A DNA stretch of 64,000 nt, taken from contig NC_081414.1 in assembly GCF_030272615.1 (NCBI RefSeq), positions 233,232,733 to 233,296,732 of the forward strand. The letters run 5' to 3'. Shown here in pieces: positions 55,736 through 64,000 of this stretch. The DNA comes from Cryptomeria japonica (Eukaryota > Streptophyta > Pinopsida > Cupressales > Cupressaceae). Below the pieces are notes generated by a model. It had not been told where the DNA came from. It did not search any database and saw nothing but the letters and a program-made list of their open reading frames with translations. Within the stretch, counting starts at the first letter, position 1, and each line of letters starts with the position of its first letter. The position numbers were made by a program, and so were the translations under genes.

Positions 55736-57480
55736 GCGTGAATCAGTCTTCACCGAATTCAGAAAATTAAACTTCAAAACAAAAATTGATAAATTGTAGC
55801 AATAAACAGATAAGCAAATTAATAGCACAACACACAACACCAAGATTTTTTGACGTGGAAAACTCGGTTAAGGGAAAAACCACGGTGGGAACCTACCCAC
55901 AGTAAGATGATACTCTACAGTAGTATGTAAAAATATTACTGTAAACACCTAAAAGTTATACAATGAATTAAGTGAATTTTATTCATTTAATTATCCCTAA
56001 TTCTTCCAATTAATTAAATTAAGATTTAATTAATATCCCTATTCTTCTAATTGACCTTTTAATCAAATTAAAGATTTGATTAAATCTCCTTCTTCTAGCC
56101 TAACCTATTAATTAAACTAAGGTTTGATTAAGTACCCTTAGCCATTTAATTGAATAAATCTTATTTATTTGATTAAAATCCATTTTTTCCCTTTTGATTA
56201 AATTCACATTTAATTGAAAATCCCCTTTGCATTTAAATAAATCAAAATTTATTTATAAATCTCCCCACTTGCAAAATCCTACAAATGCAAGTTGCATCCC
56301 TTTTGGCTAAATTAAATCATTTTAATTTAACTAAAAATCCTTTTTTCCCTCACCCACTTGCAAAATCCTGCATCTCCCACTTGCATCCTAATTTCTTCTA
56401 GAAACCCTCTAATCCACCTTCATCATGCCTAATTCATCTAATCATGTCTCGTCCCTAGATTTAGGGGAGTCATTTCCCTAAAAATGGGGAAAGTCTTCCA
56501 AATGTGTGGAGGACTCTACCTTCTTCAACAAGTTAACTTGTTGAGTCTTCCAAACATGTAAGGTTGGTACAAAACCACTAGAGGTTTTCCTCTTTGGGTA
56601 AGTTAACTTTCCAAATCCTTCCCAAGAGAATTTAATGCTCTTACAATACCATACCCCTAAGCCATGATGGTTGTCCCTTTAATCATTTTCCCATATTGCA
56701 CAAGAGTTTGACTCTTGGGTAATAGCATGCCTCCTTGGGTAATGACATTATCCAATGTCCTAACTCCTTGAGGTTATCCCTAATGCTTTCTTAGCATCTA
56801 ATGTTTGCTTAGCATCCTCTCAAGCCATCTCAAGGTGACATTTGTCAACTTGGAATTGGATTGAATCTCTCCCATGGATTGATAACTTTCAATCCCAGCC
56901 CTTGTTGAGATTACTCAATCTCAACCATCCATTTATCTATTTTGCCTATAAATAGAGCCCATTCCTTCTTCAATCCATCTAACAATCTTGTGCATCCAAA
57001 TTATAGTCATTTTGCAGGTTAAGGAGCTCATTTTGCCATCTTTAAGCATCCAAGCATTAGCATTAAGCATCCATCTCATAGCATTTAGATTCATTTTTAG
57101 TGCATCTTTTAGCTTAATTTCATAAATTTTCTAGTATTATACACTCACATAGCTTAATTAACTCATCTAGCATCATTTTAACTTTCAATTTGGACCTCAT
57201 CTAGCATCTTAATCATCTAGTTTTGCATTTCATCTTCATCATCTCATCTTGGCATATCACTAAGATCTTAGTTGCATTCTATTTAGATCTTAGAATCATA
57301 CATATCTTAAATCTCGTTCTCTAGGTTGTCATCCAAGAGATCAAGTGTTATTCCAAGTGAGGGTCACCTTGAATCTTGAGGATCTTTAGAGATGGTGGAG
57401 CATGGGACATGCTTAAAGTTTGGTTTTTCAAAGCTAGCTTCTTGGTTTTGAATTTGGATTTCTAACCTCTAACATAATTT
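55736..57480 (+). mobile_element. Probable LTR-type element tract with promoter
   Basis: After a GC-rich junction (GGGGGGCGGGGTGCGTG) the sequence changes to imperfect repeats of TTAATTAAATTAAGATTTAAT-like words (55960-56330). It then runs into a pyrimidine-rich stretch with a clear TATA box (TATAAATAG, 56947-56955) and a leader rich in AGCATC and TTAGCAT words. This pattern fits an LTR in plus orientation. No coding region or second LTR was identified and the ends are unclear. Confidence 0.35.
56947..56955 (+). promoter_or_regulatory. TATA box
   Basis: CCTATAAATAGAGCCC is a strong plant TATA context, followed by CATTCCTTC and CAATCCATC. It probably drives a retroelement transcript, as no gene follows. 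Confidence 0.45.
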
Positions 57481-58373
57481 TTCATGTGTGTGTTTGAGAT
57501 GTTTTCTCGTATTGCAGGTTGATACCACATTTCAAGCATACAATTACAATGGGGAATGCACATGCTTTCAGGCACACTGCCTAGAGCTCACTGCTCAAAA
57601 GATATTTGCCCAAAAGGATACAACCCTCAGGGAAGCCTCACTGACTTACAAAATGATTCGGACTAGAATCTGAAAGGAATGAACTGCAATGATAGCATCT
57701 ACAAATGCCTGATGACAGTTCCAGTTAAGCACAATTGTCTTCTCTACAACACCAAACTCACCTCAACACCTCACTGAATGATATGTCTGTGTTCACACAT
57801 CCATCTCTCTCTGATAATGCAGACACAATACGGACACCAAAACTAAGTGAATAATTCACCTATATATACAACTCATCAACCTTGATAACAAGGTCGGCTA
57901 AACCCTCAAACCTCAACTCATAATTATAAAAATTACAATACCTGTGGAGGGGAAAAAGTGAGACCGGGTGACTAGGACCTAATCCCACTTTTGCCAACAC
58001 ATTAGGAATATGAAAGAGCCTAGGGAGATAGCTCACTTTGGCTACTTCTTGTGAGAAAGAGAGAGCCAAGGGTTATCTCTAAGGTTTTATATTCCTCTTG
58101 TTGTATATGAAGAGAAGATGTGAAAAATAGGGTGTGATTGATCAACTAGACTAGACGATGAACAATGAAGCATATATGAACTGAAATTGCAGAAACTTGC
58201 AGGACTGAAATTGAGATAGTGAAAGCAGAGAAGGGGGGGAAATTTGAATGTGTACCTAGCACCAAAAACTGAGTAAAACTACTCGGGATAGGGGTGCCAT
58301 GCTCCTGTCCTAATTCTACAAACAGGAAGTTGTAACTGAGAGACTGCAATCTTGATGTTCTAAGCCTTCAACC

Positions 58374-58825
58374 TGTTGAAATGTGGTGACTAATCAGCAA
58401 AGTACTATACACTCAACACGTATCCTTGCCGAGGTTTGGGGCCGGGCAGGGGTTTGGGGGCGATAGCCCTCGAGAAAAGCAGGGGTTCGGGGGCGGCAGC
58501 CCCCGAGAAATTTTTTTTTGTCATTTTTCGTTGATGAAAACCGACATTGTAATAAAACCCTAAAAAGGTCGACTTTGTTTGTTGCCCTAAAAATGCATGT
58601 TATAAGCGGTTGGGATGCTTAAGGCATTGTAAGGTTGATGTACTATTTTTTGCTAGATAATAAGAAAGATTGGACTACTATGTATGGTGGACGTAACCCA
58701 TTCTGGGTGAACCACGTTAAATCTCTATGTTATTTGTGTCATGTTTTATTTCTTTATCTTTTGTATTTAAATCTGCATATAATTGTTAGTTCATATTTGC
58801 TTCGGATTTGCTTGAAACCCTAACA
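58374..58825 (+). mobile_element. Copia-type solo LTR nested in LTR A
   Basis: Starts TGTTGAAATG and ends CCTAACA. It contains the GGTGGACGTAACCC...GAACCACGTTAAATC block and the following T-rich stretch typical of the R/U5 of plant Copia LTRs. Flanks are CAACC (58369-58373) and CAACA (58826-58830), four of five bases matching. The corresponding stretch is absent from copy B. Confidence 0.6.
58431..58512. repeat. G-rich duplicated motif
   Basis: Two or three imperfect copies of GGGGTTTGGGGGCGATAGCC with CCTCGAG or CCCCGAG following. Each can pair GGGGGC with GCCCCC, and the G runs could form a quadruplex. It lies in the U3 part of the nested Copia LTR. Confidence 0.6.
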
Positions 58826-60094
58826 CAACATGCCAAATTTCACCTGAAAGTGGGGGGACAAGGGCACCACACCACTGTCCTGGGGTAGAAAAGGGCATCA
58901 CACCCCTATCCCTGATTATTTTGGGACAAATTTGAGGCCTTAAGATAGTCCTTGTGCCTTTTAGTAGTCTTGAAAGTCTTTCAGGTATCGGTACCTGTAC
59001 CTGCACCTGCAACTAAAAAAGGGGGTTCAGGTGGCTATATAGGATTTTGCCTTGGTCAAAACCCTTGTTTTGGTGATTTCCACCTCCACAAATAGCTAAT
59101 AATATATTGAAAATGTGTGTGCTAGAACCTTGTGTGTATGCAAGATCCTAAATGAGAAAGGTAAGAAACTAGAGCTACCCTATGCTTTGGAGAGTAAACC
59201 CTAAATTCATGTAAATGTAAATGAGAGTGCTCTGAATAAAATATGCTAAATGATATAAAGCATGAATGTAAATGTGAAAATAAGTTTAAAGAAGCTCATA
59301 TAAAGACATGAAAATAACATGAAAACATACCAATTCCCAAGGGAGAGATATAAGCCACTTGATCTCCTATTATTCCTCAATGTCTTGAAGTCTCCTAATT
59401 GATGATGAATGCTTGATGAATACTTGATGAATGTTGTTGAAGACTCCACATAAGCTTATCTTTCACTACACAGAATGCTCCTTCAAAATTGCTCCAACTT
59501 GATTGATTCAACTCATGATCTTCCTTTTTTTACTTCCCTTCAAATGAAGAAAGAGAAGTTCTTATATATGGAACCCTAGACCTTAATTTCAACTTTAGGA
59601 TGACTTAGAGATTGAATTTTCCGCCAATTTCCTTGGGGTTAAGAATTATAATATCATAGAACTATGCTCCTGAAATTCAAAATTTCAGGAAAAATATCGG
59701 GGACCATGCATAACTTACGCATGGTCCGGCCAACTTTTCACCAAATTTTCAGGGCCATTAGATATGATGATTTTAGAGTGAATACCAAAGTTAAAGCTGA
59801 TTTTGCGATGTTTTGATATGCGAAATCGAGTCGTAAAGGTCGAAATAAGACATAATTAGGGTCTATGATTTAATGATTTATTGGAGGAATAAAATAAAAA
59901 GGGGCACACTTAGGGTAAAGGGCCCAATTTTATGATTTGGGCAATGATGAAATAGGACTTTAGATTTAATTTAATTAATTAATTAAATACTTAAAGGGAA
60001 ATTACAATGCAAGATGCAAAAACATTAAGGCGGGTGCTAAACTAAGCGGAGAATTGTACCACCCTAGAAAGGGTGTACAATTTACGATGCTACA

Positions 60095-60732
60095 ATTACA
60101 TGATACAAAGATCAACCACTACACCAATATAATGATTTATTTTACATGGAATGGACCTAATTTAAATTCCCAAATGATCACATCCACCAAGAATCATGCC
60201 AAGATCAACCGCAACATGCTACACCACCAGAAATACCACATAACATGAAAATCAACACTGGTTGATGAAAACCACCAAAAACTCTCACAACAATCAATGT
60301 AGATTGCCAAAAAAAATAGGACACAACTAGGAAACACCAACAAGAACATTAGAATCATCATCAACAACTTCACCAACACCACTTATCAAACCTTCATCGA
60401 TCAACATCAGAATGCTCAAGAACACAACCAATCAGCAACTGCCATGAAAAAAGATAACTTGTGGGGCACCAAATCACAAACTATCTAAAATGAAGATACA
60501 CAAGATCATCCCAAACAATATCCTAAATCCTCAGCACAAGATCTAATCACACCAGAATATACCGAAGGAAATGTCGGATTCTACAAAATAGTGATCAGCA
60601 TAACCAAACTACAAAACTGGATCAGAAGATCTTCCCAAACTCACCAGAATAAATCACAGGAATTTGTTGACATTAATGACAACAACATATTTTAGCACCA
60701 GTTATGACAACAACCAAATCCAACAATCCAAC
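60095..60732 (-). mobile_element. Probable 3' LTR of the Copia remnant (left end unclear)
   Basis: It follows directly after the polypurine tract in the minus sense. It starts TGTTGGATTGTTGG at 60733 and continues with sequence typical of a Copia LTR (no coding frame). It is cut by, or runs up to, LTR A at 60094, so its end is not defined. Confidence 0.45.
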
Positions 60733-60733
60733 A

Positions 60734-60748
60734 ATCTCCCCCTTTGGC
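60734..60748 (-). promoter_or_regulatory. Copia polypurine tract
   Basis: On the minus strand CCAAAGGGGGAGATTG immediately precedes TGTTGG, the classic polypurine-tract/LTR junction of plant Copia elements. It lies about 300 bp after the end of the pol frame. Confidence 0.6.
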
Positions 60749-61049
60749 ATTGATGGCAACATATGAATGTGAAAAATAGTCAATGCAAAGAAAGAAGATA
60801 TCACCAACAAACTCCCCCTAAGATCAAGATAGATAAAGCAGTTTTTCACATGATATTTCTCTCCCTTTGACAACAATGCCAAAGATAAAAAAACCAAACT
60901 CTCTCCAAAAATTTAAAAATGAATCTCTCTCCCCCTGGGACACACAACCAAATCAATAGACTACTCTAGCAGAGGAGCAACACCAACTCATCAATCTGGA
61001 TAAAAGAATAAGGCTCTAAATTCCACCGAAACGATGCAACTCAATGCAT

Positions 61050-61707
61050 CTAATTCTCATCAAGAGGGGTGGATACCCCTAACTTGTCTCTCAAATAGAT
61101 AAATGTATCTTCAGGAAAAGGCTTAGTGAAAATATCCGCAAATTGTTCCTTTATAGATACATACTCTAGCTTCACCTTCCCTTCACTGACTTGCTCTCTC
61201 AAGTAATTGTATTTGATTGATATATTCTTAGTCTTTGAATGTTGCACCAGATTCTTTGACATGTTTATAGCACTGAAATTATCACAGCAAATGGCAATAG
61301 GTTCATCATGAATAACTTTGATATCTTTCAATATTTGCTTCATCCAAACTATTTGAGTGCAATTACTAGTAGCAGTAATGTACTCAGCTTCAACAATAGA
61401 TAAAGATATTGAATCTTGTTTTCTTGCTAGCCCATGAAACCAACTTCTTACCTAAAAAGAATTCTCCACCGGTAGTACTCTTCTGGTCATCTACATCACC
61501 AGCCCAATCTACATCAGTGTGGGTACACAACATGAAATCATCATTCTTCGGATACCATAAACCATAATCCATAGTTCCTTTTAGATATATGAATATCCTC
61601 TTAATAGCAGTGACATGACTCTCCTTTGGATCAGCTTGATATCTAGTAGCCATACACACAACATGAATAATGTCAGCCCTAGTCTGAGTAAGATATAGCA
61701 TTCCACC
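61050..61707 (-). pseudogene. Copia pol, RT end and RNase H, decayed
   Basis: First frame (61701-61390): MLYLTQTRADIIHVVCMATR, then DVDWAGDVDDQKSTTG, with the Asp of the Copia RNase H. It then shifts frame near 61410. The second frame (61343-61050) has AICCDNFSAINMSKN, SIKYNYLREQV and EYVSIKEQFADIFTKPFPED, the conserved end of Copia pol. It joins, across solo LTR B, to the RT at 63345-64000 (SMVGG meets GGMLYLTQ). Confidence 0.8.
61703..61707. repeat. Target-site duplication CCACC of LTR B, left copy
   Basis: CCACC before TGTGTAGGGG is repeated exactly at 63340-63344 after GTTACA. Confidence 0.85.
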
Positions 61708-63339
61708 TGTGTAGGGGAAAAAGTGAGACTAGGCTAACATGCCCTAATCCTACCTTTTAACACACATTGTGGAATACGAAAGAGCCTAGAGGTATCACAC
61801 AATTGGCTACTTCTTTTTGTGAAAGAGAGAGCCACGAGCTACCTATTAGGGTTTCTATTCCTTTGTTGTAATCGAAAGATAAAATGATGCAAGTTCAATT
61901 CCAAAGTGCAAGCATGAACTAATAACAAGATTGCAGAATTGAAGTTAAACAATGGAAAGCTATAAACACAAGGACAAGACAAGAATGCAGATGTGTACCC
62001 AGAGTTAAAATTTGAGTGGAAATGTTCGGGACGGGGGTGCAGGCGCCACTGTCTTGATTCTGCTCCTGAAACTGCACCTGAAACTGCTGTTTGGTAACCT
62101 GAAAAGCTGTATGAAACTTGTTGTCTGACAGAGGGACCAGGGCGCCCAACACCCCTGTCCCAGGGACCAGGGTGCCTAGCACCCCTGTCCTGGTAGGACC
62201 AAGGCACTCCATGCCCCTGTCCTGGTCTTTTGCTCTGAAATTTGGTGTGAAGTTCTGTCTCGGTCCGCTTTCGTCGGATCTGCAACTTGCGGCGTCGTCC
62301 GAATCCCGAAACCTGCACTTATATCTGAAAAGGTATGGTGGGCAGCTATATAGGGTTTTGCCTTAGTCAAACCCTCGCTTTGGTGATTTCCACCTCCATG
62401 AATAGCCAAGTTGTATTGTAAAAGTAGTGTGTGTGCAAGATCCTAAAATGCAAGTAAGCAAACTAGAGCAACCTAGAAAGTAAACCCTAATTGCTTGTAA
62501 ATGATAATGTAAATGCTCCAAATCAAGATGTAGAGTGATCTAAAGCATGAATACAAATGATGTAATGAAGCTTATGCAAAGACATGAAAACAACATGAAA
62601 TCATACCCAACCCCAAGGGAGGGGTACAAGCCAATCTTTAGTCAGTGATCCCTTATTGCTCTTCAATGCCTTCAAAGCCCTAAATGGATGAATGAAATTG
62701 ATGAATGCTTGATGGATGGATGTTGAATGTTATTGAAGTCTTCAAAGATCTACTCTTTCACTTCATAGAAGGTCCCTAAAACCAAAATTCGGATCCTTTC
62801 AAATGAAGAAAGAGAGCTCTTATATATGAAACCCTAAGTCTTAATTTCAACTTTTGGCCGACCTAGAGATTGAATCTCCCACCAATTTCTTGGGGTTAAG
62901 CTTTATTTTATGATTGGATCGCGCTCCTAAAATTTCGGGAAAAATGTCCGGGACCGTGTGCACTCCGGGCGCCCTAGTCCCGACAACTTTTCACCAAATT
63001 TTTAGAACCATCGGATATGATGATTTTAGAGAAAATCCCGAAGTTACAGGTGATTTCGAGATGTTTTGACCCCCGAAATCAAGCCCCCGAGTTCAAAATA
63101 GGACCTAATTAGGGTTTTTGATTAAATGATGTATTGGAGGAATAAAATGAAAGGGGCACACTTTAATGAAAGGGCCCAACTTTATGATGTGGAAGATGAT
63201 GAAATAGAACCTTAGACCTAATTAATTTGATTAATTAAGTGCTAAAGGGGAAATGCAATGCAAAATGCGCCAAGGTAGGTGCTAAACTAGGTGTGAAATT
63301 GTATTGCTTTAGCAAGTGCGTACAATTTACGACGTTACA
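61708..63339 (-). mobile_element. Gypsy-type solo LTR B interrupting Copia pol
   Basis: 1632 bp; ends TGTGTAGGGG and GACGTTACA on the plus strand, so in sense it starts TGTAACGTCGTAAATTGTAC. A TATA box (TATATAAG on the minus strand, near 62820-62827) sits about 520 bp in. A perfect 5-bp duplication (CCACC) flanks it, and the Copia reading frame resumes on the other side. It is clearly related to LTR A (57943-60094) but substantially diverged. Confidence 0.85.
62029..62225. repeat. GGGACCAGGG...CCCCTGTCC repeats in LTR B
   Basis: Three adjacent units of about 30-33 bp (62130-62225) follow the form GGGACCAGGGCGCC, a short spacer, CACCCCTGTCC. A single related unit is near 62029-62060. Each unit is an inverted repeat. 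LTR A holds single and paired versions near 58275-58310 and 58855-58915. Confidence 0.7.
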
Positions 63340-63344
63340 CCACC
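63340..63344. repeat. Target-site duplication CCACC of LTR B, right copy
   Basis: Identical to 61703-61707. Confidence 0.85.
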
Positions 63345-64000
63345 AACCATTGATCTATACAAACTCTGATTAGCTTTTGAAGATTCATCATTTTTGGACA
63401 ATTTACAACTAGTCACCATAGGAGTTCCAATCGGTTTGGAATCATCTAGTCCAAACTTCTTCAACAATTCCTTCACATACTTAGTTTGAGATATAAAAAT
63501 ACCTTTTCCTATCTGTGGAATCTATAAACCTAAGAAAAACTTCATCTCACCAATCATAGACATCTCAAATTCTTTATGCATATCACTGACGAACTTCATA
63601 CTCATATCATCATCACCACCAAAAATAATGTCAATAGACTTCAACAATCAAAGTGTTATCTTTTTCAATTTTAAAGTACAAATTAATGTCAGCAGCGCCC
63701 TTAGTAAATCCCAATTTCAACAAGTATTTGTCTAATCTAGCATACCAGGCTCTAGGAGCTTGTTTCAATCCATAAAGTGATTTCTTCAACTTACATACCA
63801 TGTCTCCATCATCTAATAGTGAAAATCCATCAGGTTGCTCAATGTAAACTTCTTCCTCTAGATCACCAATCAAAAATGCAAATTTGACATCCATCTGATA
63901 TACCTTGAAATCTTTATAAGCAACATAAGCAAGTAACAATCTAACAACTTCAATTTTGGCAATAGGAGAAAAAGTTTCTTCATAATAAATTCCTTCTTGT
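63345..64000 (-). pseudogene. Copia reverse transcriptase, partial (runs off the window)
   Basis: Read from the window edge: EGIYYEETFSPIAKIEVVRL, DFKVYQMDVKFAFLIGDLEE, then KLKKSLYGLKQAPRAWYARL. These are hallmark Copia RT segments. At the active site (near 63632) a small deletion removes part of the YVDD motif and shifts the frame (LIVEVY, then a stop). The reading recovers as DIIFGGDDDMSMKF and continues to SKPIGTPMV near 63430. The element is therefore inactive independently of the LTR B insertion. Confidence 0.8.

Larger units (their letters stand above)
57943..60094 (-). mobile_element. Gypsy-type solo LTR A (contains a Copia LTR)
   Basis: Plus-strand ends TGTGGAGGGGAAAAAGTGAG and TTTACGATGCTACA match those of the related LTR at 61708-63339. 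In sense (minus) it starts TGTAGCATCGTAAATTGTAC. A TATA box (TATATAAG, near 59561-59568 on the minus strand) lies about 530 bp in. It is about 520 bp longer than copy B, of which about 450 bp is the inserted Copia LTR at 58374-58825. No perfect target duplication was found (ATACC left, ATTAC right), so an end may be altered. Confidence 0.6.

Noticed and set aside
57943-60094. Perfect target-site duplication for LTR A
   Set aside because: The flanks are ATACC and ATTAC; they do not match well enough to claim a duplication.
61839-62409. GC-rich frames with PGPWDRG-type residues in LTR B
   Set aside because: They translate the GGGACCAGGG repeats inside a solo LTR and differ from the corresponding region of LTR A.

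Overview
This window looks like intergenic DNA from a very large plant nuclear genome, most likely a gymnosperm such as a conifer. That is an inference from 6.8-7.5 kb LTRs, nested insertions, AT-rich sequence and one isolated exon of a plant F-box gene; the species cannot be fixed from the sequence alone. Almost all of the 64 kb is transposable-element DNA.

The centre is a 23.2 kb Ty3/gypsy retrotransposon on the minus strand (27409-50603). Its two LTRs are about 7.5 kb each and nearly identical, and its gag-protease-RNase H-RT-RNase H-integrase polyprotein is broken by only two in-frame stops. Each LTR carries a long open reading frame (about 840 codons, then one in-frame TAG, then about 235 more) upstream of the LTR promoter, so it lies in U3 like an accessory gene. 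Homologues of this protein lie at the same place in two related solo LTRs: LTR-1 (3652-10506, minus) and LTR-2 (20755-27408 plus 50609-50743, plus strand). The 23 kb element inserted into LTR-2. Target-site duplications support all three insertions: CTACC/CTACC for LTR-1, GGTAG/GGTAG for LTR-2 and ACTAC/ACTAT for the full element. A fourth, 5'-truncated relative ends near 20081. The LTRs share a layout: conserved terminus, subfamily-specific tandem array, splice-acceptor-like site, ORF, telo-box palindrome, TATA box, U5. The array sequence differs in every subfamily; in the full element it is 12 copies of a 35-bp inverted-repeat core, mostly spaced 165-176 bp.

Left part: 1-3646 has no recognisable gene but holds one copy of an interspersed repeat. 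LTR-1 sits in a decayed chromovirus-like gypsy remnant (10512-12290). Next come an RNase H scrap, an unrecognised ORF ending near an A10 run, a second copy of the interspersed repeat split by a 1.87 kb deleted LINE (18-bp duplication), and a decayed gag element with a tRNA-iMet-type primer site.

Right part (50749-64000): simple repeats and a 99-bp tandem duplication; the first exon of a SKIP1-like F-box gene (54007-54425, minus), the only host gene recognised; an AT-rich LTR-like tract with a TATA box; a gypsy-type solo LTR (57943-60094) holding a Copia solo LTR; and a Copia pol remnant on the minus strand (60733-64000) interrupted by a second solo LTR of the same gypsy-type family (61708-63339, perfect CCACC duplication).
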